A stretch of 64,000 nucleotides of DNA, taken from the NCBI RefSeq assembly GCF_023721835.1, contig NZ_JAMKFE010000005.1, forward strand, positions 248,001 through 312,000. Reading direction: 5' to 3'. Below the pieces are notes generated by a model. It had not been told where the DNA came from and made no database searches. It saw only the letters and a list, made by a program, of their open reading frames with translations. Positions 34,484 through 43,155 of the stretch are shown in pieces (position 1 is the stretch's first letter; every line of letters starts with the position of its first letter). Source of the stretch: Caldimonas mangrovi. GTDB lineage: Bacteria; Pseudomonadota; Gammaproteobacteria; Burkholderiales; Burkholderiaceae_C. The translations under genes and the position numbers were made by a program.

Positions 34484-34979
34484 ACGCGTGTCGCGGGCAG
34501 GAAGAGGGGGCTTGCAGCAAGCCCGGGGTGCGACGCATCGACAGATGCACGCCGTTGTTGGCGACGACTTCGAAGCCGAAGCGCTCGTAAAGCCGCCGGG
34601 CCGGATTGGCCGGCTCGACATGCAGCCTGCAGGGTTGCGAGCGCTGGTCCGCACGATGTGTCATCCATGCCATCACGGCGCTGCCGATGCCGGCACCTCG
34701 TGCCTCGGGAACAAGGCTGATGTCGATCAACGTGAACGCGTCTGGCCGATCGCGCCAGTACACGCGGCCGATGGGCCCCCGCACCTGCAGCAAGAGCCGG
34801 AACTGCGCATCGGCATAGTGTTCCTGGTAGTAGCGATGCTGCAGGTGGAACTGAGTGTCGAGAAAGGCGGCGCGTTCCTCGTCAGCCCAGCCGGTGGCGG
34901 CTGTTTCGTCCCAGCGCGTGCTGCGGTAGAGCCGGTACAGAAACTCCAGGTCGGTCGCGACGACAGGTCGAGAACTCAA
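34461..34979 (-). CDS. GNAT-family N-acetyltransferase
   Basis: About 172 aa. The acetyl-CoA loop VPEARGAGIGSAVMAWM (R/Q-x-x-G-x-G/A type) and the end block NPARRLYERFGFEVVANNG define the fold; the N-terminal part (LEFLYRLYRSTRWDE) is typical. No ATG fits; a TTG at 34979 is the most plausible start. The stop overlaps the DUF6916-like gene by 23 bp, so GNAT, DUF6916-like and collar form a three-gene unit. Target unknown. Confidence 0.75.
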   Translation of the reverse strand: MSSRPVVATDLEFLYRLYRSTRWDETAATGWADEERAAFLDTQFHLQHRYYQEHYADAQFRLLLQVRGPIGRVYWRDRPDAFTLIDISLVPEARGAGIGSAVMAWMTHRADQRSQPCRLHVEPANPARRLYERFGFEVVANNGVHLSMRRTPGLLQAPSSCPRHAYADLARP

Positions 34980-35323
34980 GCCGCAGCCGGGCCCGGCGGA
35001 TGCCGCGCCGCACTGAAGGAGCGCCAGCGCGTCGGCATGCTCCTCGCTGCGCTCAGCCTCTCCAGGGCGGGGTGCACCGCCCGCCTTGCGTTGGCCGGCG
35101 GGTTCGTCGTACGCGGTTGGGTCTGGTGGGTTCACTGTCGCTGCGCGGTGGGTTCTTGCTCGCGGCCATCCTACCCACCGGTCCTGCCGTTGAGGAGGGG
35201 AACCGAGGGGAAACCGCGCTGCCACAGTTGACAGGGTGCCTGCCGTCAAGCGGGCACGCTTCCCGTGCCGAGAGCCTCCCCACAGGGGCGGCGTAGAATC
35301 CGACCGCCTCATGAACAGGCCGT
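34980..35323. other. Intergenic stretch before tRNA-Arg
   Basis: 344 bp between the start of the GNAT gene and the tRNA. A TTGACA at 35228 and a TAGAAT at 35294 are present but are too far apart to pair. The TAGAAT lies 25 bp upstream of the tRNA and may be its -10 box with a poor -35. I see no coding frame with a ribosome site and no integrase remnant. Confidence 0.4.
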
Positions 35324-35400
35324 CTGCCCGTAGCTCAACTGGATAGAGCAGCTGCCTTCTAAGCAGCAGGTCGGGGGTTCGAGTCCCTCCGGGCAGGCCA
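35324..35400 (+). tRNA. tRNA-Arg (anticodon TCT)
   Basis: 77 nt with a full cloverleaf: acceptor CTGCCCG/CGGGCAG perfectly paired, D-arm GCTC/GAGC, anticodon stem GCTGC/GCAGC with loop CTTCTAA, T-arm GGGGG/CCCTC (one wobble) with loop TTCGAGT, discriminator G and encoded CCA. It reads AGA codons, which are rare in this GC-rich genome. Confidence 0.97.
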
Positions 35401-35478
35401 CTCGTTGCGGTCGACTCCGCCGGCCTGTGCCAGCGCGCATTTCTGCGGTGATACGCTAGGCGCGTCCCGGAGCCGAAC

Positions 35479-35724
35479 ATGCATACCCACGCGCCTGCGA
35501 AATTCCTGGTCCTGATCGAAGCCGCCGGTCCGATGATCGCAAGGCTGTTCGACGCGCGACGAGCGCATCTTTCCGACTTCGATGCCGCGTCGGAGGAGGT
35601 GGCGGTGATGACGTCCGGGGTCGTGCCTCAACGTGGCGCCACCGGGCCCGAATGGGGCGCGGCACTCGAAGGCCACAGCGCGGCCGAGCGCGAGGCCGCG
35701 CTGGTGTTTGCCCTCGATCCCTGA
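35479..35724 (+). CDS. Small hypothetical protein, 81 aa
   Basis: The ATG at 35479 has CCGGAG six bases upstream. The protein is soluble, Ala-rich and mildly acidic (LVLIEAAGPMIARLFDARRAHL...). It has no motif I know. It follows tRNA-Arg and ends 15 bp before the convergent glutathione transferase gene. Composition and ribosome site favour a real gene. Confidence 0.6.
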   Translation: MHTHAPAKFLVLIEAAGPMIARLFDARRAHLSDFDAASEEVAVMTSGVVPQRGATGPEWGAALEGHSAAEREAALVFALDP

Positions 35725-35739
35725 CGCCGCAGGGCGCCG

Positions 35740-36432
35740 TCAGTGGCGCTTGTACTGCTGGGTACCGAACAGGACCTCGCGCTCCTTGTCGCCGGTCAGC
35801 GGCTTGCGCCGGTCGGCCAGCACCTCGACACCCCGCTGGACGGCCGGGCGGGCGGCGATCTCGTCGAACCAGCCCTTGAGGTGCGGGTAGTCGTTCCAGT
35901 CGATGCCCTGGTTTTTCCACGAGCGCAGCCACGGGAAGACGGCGATGTCGGCAATGCTGTACTCGGGGCCGCCGATGTACTTGCTCTGCGCCAGGCGCTT
36001 GTCCATCACACCGTATAGGCGCCGGGCCTCGTTGGTGTAGCGGTTGATCGCATAGTCGATCTTCTCGGGGGCATACATCCGGAAGTGATGGGCCTGTCCC
36101 AGCATCGGGCCGACGCCGCCCATCTGGAACATCAGCCATTGCAGCACCTCGAACTTCTGGCGATCGCTCTTGGGCAGCAGCTTGGCGCACTTCGATGCCA
36201 GGTAGAGCAGGATGGCCCCCGACTCGAACAGCGCGACCGGCTTGCCGTCCGGCCCCACCGGGTCGACGATGGCCGGGATCTTGTTGTTCGGGCTGATCGA
36301 CAGGAACTCGGGCTTGAACTGGTCGCCCGCGCCGATGTCGACCGGGAACACCTTGTAGGGGAGGCCGCATTCCTCCAGCATGATGTGCACTTTGTGCCCG
36401 TTGGGGGTGGCCCAGGAATACACTTCGATCAT
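35740..36432 (-). CDS. yfcG: Glutathione transferase / disulfide-bond oxidoreductase, YfcG type
   Basis: 230 aa. The thioredoxin-like N-terminus has the Nu-class site YSWATPNGHKV, then ISPNNKIPAIVDP and FESGAILLYLA. The alpha-helical C-terminal domain has YSIADIAVFPWLRSW. YfcG proteins reduce disulfides with glutathione and lack typical transferase activity. The ATG at 36432 opens directly before the motif. It is transcribed divergently from the neighbouring unknown gene. Confidence 0.9.
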   Translation of the reverse strand: MIEVYSWATPNGHKVHIMLEECGLPYKVFPVDIGAGDQFKPEFLSISPNNKIPAIVDPVGPDGKPVALFESGAILLYLASKCAKLLPKSDRQKFEVLQWLMFQMGGVGPMLGQAHHFRMYAPEKIDYAINRYTNEARRLYGVMDKRLAQSKYIGGPEYSIADIAVFPWLRSWKNQGIDWNDYPHLKGWFDEIAARPAVQRGVEVLADRRKPLTGDKEREVLFGTQQYKRH

Positions 36433-36532
36433 CTGGCTCGCTTCCGTTGACGTGGTTGTCGACGGCCCGAATCTAGCAGCCCGGAGAAAAGCCCGCAGCG
36501 CCGAGGCCCACCGGCTGGCGGCACGAACAACG

Positions 36533-37300
36533 ATGCTGAATGCCCTGAAACGTCTTCTCGGGGGGAGCGGCTCCTCGATCGACTGGCCGGCGATCGAGGC
36601 CTGGGCACGCAACCTCGACTGTCAAATGCGGCGCGAGCGCGACCCCTTCAAGGTGGTGTTCGACGGCCATTTCGAACCTGCCGAACGCTGGCGCCTGGAA
36701 TACGGCGCCACGCAGCGCAACTACATCGAGGGCAACGAGTTGCGCATGCGCATGGAGTTGCAGCTGCCGCCTTCCCTGAACGTGTTGCTGCTGTCGCGAA
36801 CGCTGAAGGAAAAGCTCGAGGCACAGGCCTACGAGCGCTTCACGAAGGCGATGACCACGCAGATCGACATCAATTCGCCCGAGGAAATGCGCTGGCTGGC
36901 GATGTATCCCAAGGTCGCGTTGCGTGAGCCCCAAGGCATGCGGTCGCGCTACGGCATGGTGGCCAACGCTCCCAATGCCGCAGCGAGCTGGCTCGAGGGG
37001 CGGCTCGGTACTCGCCTGCTGGAGTTCGGCGCCGGCACCGAAGGCGTCCCGTTCGTCCTGATGACCCTGCGCGGCCGGCTCTACCTGAGGCTGGGCACGC
37101 CGATGCTGAGCGTGCATCTGCTCGAAGAGGTGTTGAGCCTGTTTCGCTTGGCAGCAACTCGCGCCCGGGAAACTTTGGCGCAGTGGGCCGAGGACGACGA
37201 CGGCTCCTGGGTCAGCACGACCTCCCATGCGTGGGCGGCCGATTCTCACATCGAGTTGCCGGTCGATCCTGCGCCCGACGAGGGCGGCAAGCGCCGGTAA
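36533..37300 (+). CDS. Conserved protein of unknown function, 255 aa
   Basis: Soluble mixed alpha/beta protein. Start MLNALKRLLGGSGSSIDWPAIEAWARN, with a central RLEYGATQRNYIEGNELRMR block that looks like a conserved fold core. The C-terminal ~40 residues are acidic. No signal peptide, membrane segment or catalytic motif that I recognise. It ends just before a strong two-way terminator shared with the acyl-CoA dehydrogenase gene. Confidence 0.75.
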   Translation: MLNALKRLLGGSGSSIDWPAIEAWARNLDCQMRRERDPFKVVFDGHFEPAERWRLEYGATQRNYIEGNELRMRMELQLPPSLNVLLLSRTLKEKLEAQAYERFTKAMTTQIDINSPEEMRWLAMYPKVALREPQGMRSRYGMVANAPNAAASWLEGRLGTRLLEFGAGTEGVPFVLMTLRGRLYLRLGTPMLSVHLLEEVLSLFRLAATRARETLAQWAEDDDGSWVSTTSHAWAADSHIELPVDPAPDEGGKRR

Positions 37301-37311
37301 GACGGCAAAGC

Positions 37312-37344
37312 AAAAAGGGCCTGCTTCGCCGCAGGCCCTTTTGT
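37312..37344. terminator. Bidirectional intrinsic terminator
   Basis: Arms AAAAGGGCCTGC and GCAGGCCCTTTT around the loop TTCGCC. A-rich on one side and T-rich on the other, so it can stop transcripts arriving from both convergent genes. Confidence 0.9.
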
Positions 37345-37363
37345 CGTTCGATCGCGGCAACCA

Positions 37364-38581
<1,218 letters not shown>

Positions 38582-38725
38582 GAGCGTCTCCGTGAGTGTG
38601 GGTGCCTCAAGCCAGCCGGTCAGCACGACGCGGCATCGTGTCTGTCACAGCATCGGGCAATCGTGCTCGCCGCGCTGTCACCTAGGTGCCGCCGTGCCGG
38701 CCTTGCGCCCGGGTGTTGCGCTTGC

Positions 38726-39805
38726 TCAACCCATGCGCTGTGCAAAGCGCCACGCCATCTCGGCGAGCGGCTTTGCGCCCGCCGCAGCCTGCTTTGCCTG
38801 GGCGCTCGACGCCGTGCCGTCGACGACGCGCTTGGCGATACCTTGCAGGATGCCGGCCAGGCGGAACAGGTTGTAGGCCAGGTAGAAGTTCCAATCGGCC
38901 ATCACGGCATCGGGGTCGCCCCGGCCGGTGCGCTGGCAGTAGCGGCGCACATACTCCCGCTCGTCCGGAATGCCGAGTTCCTCGATGTTCAGGCCGCCGA
39001 TGCCGCGGAACGAGCCCGGCGGGATATGCCAGGCCATGCAGTGATAGCTGAAGTCGCCGAGCGGGTGGCCCAGCGTGGACAGCTCCCAGTCGAGCACCGC
39101 CAGCACGCGCGGCTCGGTGGGGTGGAAGATCAGGTTGTCGAGACGGTAGTCACCGTGCACCACCGACACCTGGCTGTCGTCGCGGGCGCTGGCGGGGATG
39201 TGCTCCGGCAGCCATTCGATCAGCCGGTCCATCGCCTCGATGGGCTCGGTGATGGAGGCCTGATACTGCTTGGTCCAGCGGCCGATCTGCCGCTCGAAGA
39301 AATTGCCCGGCTTGCCGTAATCGGCCAGGCCGCGTGCTGCGAAGTCGACGCTATGCAGTGCCGCGATCACGCGGTTCATCTCGTCGTAGATCGCGCCGCG
39401 CTGCTCGCGCGACAGCCCGGGCAGCGACTGGTCCCACAGCACGCGCCCCTCGACGAACTCCATGATGTAGAACGCGCGGCCGATGATGGATTCGTCTTCG
39501 CACAGCAGGTGCATCCGCGCCACCGGCACGTCGGTGCCGTGCAGCGCCTGCATCACCTTGAACTCGCGCTCGATCGCGTGGGCCGACGGCAGCAGCTTCG
39601 CCACCGGGCCGGGCTTGGCCCGCATCACGTAGCTGCGCTGCGGCGTGGTCAGCTTGTAGGTGGGGTTGGACTGCCCGCCCTTGAACAGCTCGACCGATAG
39701 CGGCCCGGCGAAGCCCTCCAGATTCTGTTCGAGATAGGTCGTGAGCGCTTGCACGTCGAACGCGTGCTGCTCGGAGACGGGGCGGGTACCGGTGTAGGCG
39801 TCCAT
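38726..39805 (-). CDS. APH-like phosphotransferase (ACAD10/11-type kinase half)
   Basis: 359 aa. Kinase-fold small-molecule phosphotransferase with KGGQSNPTYKL, Lys in MRAKPGP, the catalytic loop VVHGDYRLDNL and the metal-binding LDWELSTLGHPLGD. Good site AGGAAG before the ATG. It lies 144 bp upstream of the acyl-CoA dehydrogenase on the same strand. In ACAD10/11 proteins this domain phosphorylates 4-hydroxyacyl-CoA, which is the likely role here. Confidence 0.88.
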   Translation of the reverse strand: MDAYTGTRPVSEQHAFDVQALTTYLEQNLEGFAGPLSVELFKGGQSNPTYKLTTPQRSYVMRAKPGPVAKLLPSAHAIEREFKVMQALHGTDVPVARMHLLCEDESIIGRAFYIMEFVEGRVLWDQSLPGLSREQRGAIYDEMNRVIAALHSVDFAARGLADYGKPGNFFERQIGRWTKQYQASITEPIEAMDRLIEWLPEHIPASARDDSQVSVVHGDYRLDNLIFHPTEPRVLAVLDWELSTLGHPLGDFSYHCMAWHIPPGSFRGIGGLNIEELGIPDEREYVRRYCQRTGRGDPDAVMADWNFYLAYNLFRLAGILQGIAKRVVDGTASSAQAKQAAAGAKPLAEMAWRFAQRMG

Positions 39806-39859
39806 TCAGGGCTTCCTATCGTTGCTGTTGCGATGCCGGGCCGCCGCCGGGGAGGGGCG

Positions 39860-40564
39860 CTACCCCTCGGCGATGGCCATCAGCTTGTCCTTCGACAGCA
39901 CGACGAGCCGCGTCGGCTCGATGCGCACCGCACCATCGCGCTCGAAGGACTTGAGTTCCTGGTTGACCCGCTGGCGCGACGCGCCGAGCAACTGAGCCAG
40001 GTCTTCCTGCGCGAGCTGCAAGCCGATGCGGACCTCCTCGCCCTGCTGCACGCCATAGCTGCGCGCCAGCAGCAGCAGCTGTTTCGCGAGGCGCGCGGCC
40101 AGCGGCAGCGTGTTGAGGTCTTCGACGATGTTGAACATCAGCCGCAGGCGCCGGCAGTTCAGCCGCAGCAGCGCCTCGTAGAGCTCGACGTGCTGTTGCA
40201 GCAGCTCCTTGAAGTCGGGCTTGCGCACCACCAGCAGTGTGGTTTCTCCGTGCGCATTGGCGTCGTGCGTGCGCGGCAGCCCGTCGAAGAGCGCGATGTC
40301 GCCGAACCAGGTGCCGGGCTCGACGTAGGTCAGCGTGATCTGCTTGCCTGACAACGACACCGAACTCACCCGCACCGCCCCCTTGGCCACACCGATCCAT
40401 TCGTCGGCCGGCTGGCCGCGCGACGACAGCATCGCGCCGTCGGCCACGCGGCGTACCGCGGCTCTCGAGAGGATGGCAGAACGCAGCGCAGGCGAGAGCT
40501 TGGAGAACCACGGGCCGGATTCGATCGTGTTGCGTTCGGCGATTGTAAGAATGGGGGTATTCAT
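39860..40564 (-). CDS. Crp/Fnr-family transcription regulator
   Basis: 234 aa. A cyclic-nucleotide-binding beta-roll at ~20-130 (VEPGTWFGDIALFDGLPRTHDA) is followed by the dimer helix and a winged HTH (LAQEDLAQLLGASRQRVNQELKSFERDG). No Cys cluster, so it is not Fnr itself. It precedes the phosphotransferase/acyl-CoA dehydrogenase pair by 54 bp and may control it. Divergent from the class II aldolase gene. Confidence 0.9.
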   Translation of the reverse strand: MNTPILTIAERNTIESGPWFSKLSPALRSAILSRAAVRRVADGAMLSSRGQPADEWIGVAKGAVRVSSVSLSGKQITLTYVEPGTWFGDIALFDGLPRTHDANAHGETTLLVVRKPDFKELLQQHVELYEALLRLNCRRLRLMFNIVEDLNTLPLAARLAKQLLLLARSYGVQQGEEVRIGLQLAQEDLAQLLGASRQRVNQELKSFERDGAVRIEPTRLVVLSKDKLMAIAEG

Positions 40565-40651
40565 GTTTTGTCGCTGAAGTGACAGGGCTCGTCTCGTGGC
40601 GAGGGGTATTTTCCATCGTTGACCACACCGTACACGACACAGGAGACTCAC

Positions 40652-41434
40652 ATGCCACCGACTGCTTCCGCTCTGAACATTCCCAGCCGCCAAGGCAGCG
40701 TGAGCGATGCCGAATGGCAGGTGCGGGTCGACCTGGCGGCCGCTTATCGCCTGGTGGCCTGGTTTCGCTGGGACGATCTCGTGTTCACGCACATCACGGC
40801 ACGCGTGCCGGGCACCGAGGACCAGTTCCTGATCAATCCCTACGGCCTGCTGTTCGACGAGATCACGGCGTCCAGCCTGGTGAAGATCGACCTGCAGGGC
40901 AACAAGCTGGACGATACACCGTTCAACGTGAACCCGGCCGGGTTCACGATCCACAGCGCGATCCATGGAGCGCGGCACGACGCGCACTGCGTGCTGCACA
41001 CGCATACGTTGAACGGCATCGCGGTGTCGGCGCAGAAGCAGGGGGTGCTGCCCTTGTCGCAGCAATCCATCTTCGTGCTGTCGAGCCTGGCCTATCACGA
41101 CTACGAAGGCGTGGCGCTGCGCGACGAGGAGAAGCCGCGGCTGGTGCAGGACCTGGGTGACCGCAACTTCCTGATGCTGCGCAACCATGGTCTGCTGACG
41201 CTGGGGCCGTCGGTGGCCGAGGCATTCCTGTCGATGTACCTGTTCGAGACCGTCTGCACCATCCAGGTCCGCGCGCTCGCGGGCGGCGGCGAACTCATTG
41301 CGGTCGACCCGCGCATCATCGAGTCGGCCGGGCAGCAGGCGAAGCAGGTGACGCGGGGCCAGGGCGGCGGCGCGCTGACCTGGCCGGGCCTGCTGCGGCG
41401 GCTGGATCGCACGGATCCGAGCTACCGCAACTGA
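40652..41434 (+). CDS. Class II aldolase/adducin-family protein
   Basis: 260 aa; the ATG at 40652 has AGGAGA upstream. Zinc ligands appear in CVLHTHTLNG and LMLRNHGLLTLG. The family includes fuculose- and ribulose-phosphate aldolases, but this adducin-like branch often lacks a defined substrate. It is divergent from the Crp/Fnr gene with 87 bp between starts. Confidence 0.88.
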   Translation: MPPTASALNIPSRQGSVSDAEWQVRVDLAAAYRLVAWFRWDDLVFTHITARVPGTEDQFLINPYGLLFDEITASSLVKIDLQGNKLDDTPFNVNPAGFTIHSAIHGARHDAHCVLHTHTLNGIAVSAQKQGVLPLSQQSIFVLSSLAYHDYEGVALRDEEKPRLVQDLGDRNFLMLRNHGLLTLGPSVAEAFLSMYLFETVCTIQVRALAGGGELIAVDPRIIESAGQQAKQVTRGQGGGALTWPGLLRRLDRTDPSYRN

Positions 41435-41443
41435 GGCCAGCCT

Positions 41444-42181
41444 TCAGCTCTTCGGGGAACTGCCTTCGAGACGCAGGTACTGCGCCAGCAGCTTCTCCAT
41501 CGTCGTGTAACGCTCGCGCTCGTGCAGCCACTGCGTGGGGGCGAGGTTGACCGCCCGCACGACCGAGTCGTCGGCGCCGATGTCGACCACGTTGATGCAA
41601 GCCGGCGCCTGCTCCATGCGGCCCAGGAAGCAGCGCTGCCCGGCCAGCAGGTAGGACAGCAGCCCGCGGTTCACGCCGCCATGCAGCACCAGCAGCGCCT
41701 GCTGCCAGCCGTCGTCTGCGAGCAGTTCCTGAAACGGCGGCAGGATGCGGTCGAGCATCTCGCCGACCGACTCGCCGCCCAGGAAGCGGGCCGACTCGTC
41801 GGCAAAACCCTGGAATGCGCCGAGGAAGGCCTGGCGCATGGCGTCACGCGGGATGTCGGCAAGCCGCCCGGGGCGGATCTCCTGCAGCCGCGGGTCGACC
41901 TGCAGTGCGAGCGCCTGCGCCGCCGCGGCGAGCACGCGCTCGGCGGTCTCGACCGTGCGCGGCAGGCCACTGACGACCACGCGGTCGAAGCGCACGCCGG
42001 CCACCGCGAACAACTCGCCGGCGGCGTCGGCCTGCTCGCGGCCGAGGTCGTTCAGCGGCACCGTGTCGGGCGGCACCGGCGTGCCGTCGGGCAGAAAGTA
42101 GTCGACCGAGCCGTGACGCATCAGGTAGATGCGGCGGCGCTGCGGCCAGCGGGGAGGAGAGGGTTCACCCTGGGCGCTCAT
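41444..42181 (-). CDS. Histidine phosphatase superfamily protein
   Basis: 245 aa with the catalytic LMRHGSVDYF near the N-terminus, VVSGLPRTVETAE and the second His in LVLHGGVNRGLL. Phosphoglycerate-mutase fold; the substrate is not evident. It follows the enoyl-CoA hydratase gene after 24 bp, in an apparent two-gene operon. No export signal. Confidence 0.88.
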   Translation of the reverse strand: MSAQGEPSPPRWPQRRRIYLMRHGSVDYFLPDGTPVPPDTVPLNDLGREQADAAGELFAVAGVRFDRVVVSGLPRTVETAERVLAAAAQALALQVDPRLQEIRPGRLADIPRDAMRQAFLGAFQGFADESARFLGGESVGEMLDRILPPFQELLADDGWQQALLVLHGGVNRGLLSYLLAGQRCFLGRMEQAPACINVVDIGADDSVVRAVNLAPTQWLHERERYTTMEKLLAQYLRLEGSSPKS

Positions 42182-42205
42182 GGCGTCCCCCTGAAGCTGC
42201 GACGT

Positions 42206-42985
42206 TCAGCGGTAACGCGCAGGGCGCTTCTCGAAGAAGGCGGTAATGCCTTCGGCAGCATTCGGATGCAGCAGGTTGTCGACAAAGCTGTCACGCTCGG
42301 CGTCCAGTTGTTGGGGCAGGCTGCGGCTGGGCCACTGGTTGAGCAGTTCCTTGCTGCTGGCCAGCGCGTTGGGGGCGAGGTCGGCAAGCCGCTGTGCGAT
42401 GTCCAGAGCTTGCGCCAGCGCCTGCCCTTTGTCTGTCACTCGATTGACAAGACCATGAACGTGCAGCTGCTCAGCCGTCACCGGCTCGCTCAGCCAGATC
42501 AGCTGCGTGACCAGCGCACGCGGCAAGGCCTGCATCAGCTGCCAGGTGGCGCCGCCGTCCGGCGACAGGCCGATGCGGTTGTAGGCCAGCGAGAAGCGTG
42601 CGTCGCGCGACGCGACGACCAGGTCGCATGCGAGCGCCAGCGAACAGCCGCCGCCCGCGGCGGCGCCTTCGACTGCCGCGATGACGGGTTTCGGGAAAGT
42701 GCGGATGGCTTCGATCAGGCGATGGAAGCGGTCGAGCCGCTGTGTCTGCACCTCGGGCCCCAGACGGCTGTTCTCGGACAGCTGCTGCAGGTTGCCCCCG
42801 GAACAGAAATTGCCTTCAGCTCCGGTGATGATCACACAGCGCACTTCCTCGGAGGATTCCGCGACACTCAAGGCCTCGACACCGGCCGCGGTGATCTGTT
42901 CGGACAATGCGTTGCGCGTGTCGCGGTCGGCCAGGGTGAGGACGAGCGTGCGGTCCTGGCGTTCGGTTCTCAGTTCTGCTGACAT
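42206..42985 (-). CDS. Enoyl-CoA hydratase/isomerase family protein
   Basis: 259 aa crotonase fold. Oxyanion-hole motifs are FCSGGNLQQL and AVEGAAAGGGCSLALACDLVVAS, then FSLAYNRIGLSPDGGATW. The Glu expected for hydration near the GLSPDGG block appears as Asp/Gly, so isomerase-type chemistry is possible. The ATG at 42985 has no clear ribosome site. Confidence 0.88.
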   Translation of the reverse strand: MSAELRTERQDRTLVLTLADRDTRNALSEQITAAGVEALSVAESSEEVRCVIITGAEGNFCSGGNLQQLSENSRLGPEVQTQRLDRFHRLIEAIRTFPKPVIAAVEGAAAGGGCSLALACDLVVASRDARFSLAYNRIGLSPDGGATWQLMQALPRALVTQLIWLSEPVTAEQLHVHGLVNRVTDKGQALAQALDIAQRLADLAPNALASSKELLNQWPSRSLPQQLDAERDSFVDNLLHPNAAEGITAFFEKRPARYR

Positions 42986-43155
42986 GGCGAAATGCGCGTG
43001 GCGCGTTGATGGAGCGGGCTTGCGGCATGCAAGTACGCAGTCCGAGAATTGTGCATGAGCGCATGCAGAACGTTGTGGCGCGCCGGCCGCGTGGCCGCCA
43101 GGCAGCCTGCCTGAGCATGCTAGAGTCCCAGGATACAAATTGTCACTATAGCGGC

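Noticed and set aside
34980-35480. Upstream extension of the GNAT protein to ~339 residues
   Set aside because: The extension would run through the tRNA-Arg gene in antisense and lacks any conserved block.
40570-40583. GTCGCT-GA-AGTGAC palindrome before the Crp/Fnr gene as its operator
   Set aside because: One mismatch, only 14 bp, and unlike the TGTGA or TTGAT half-sites of the family. Chance is likely in this composition.
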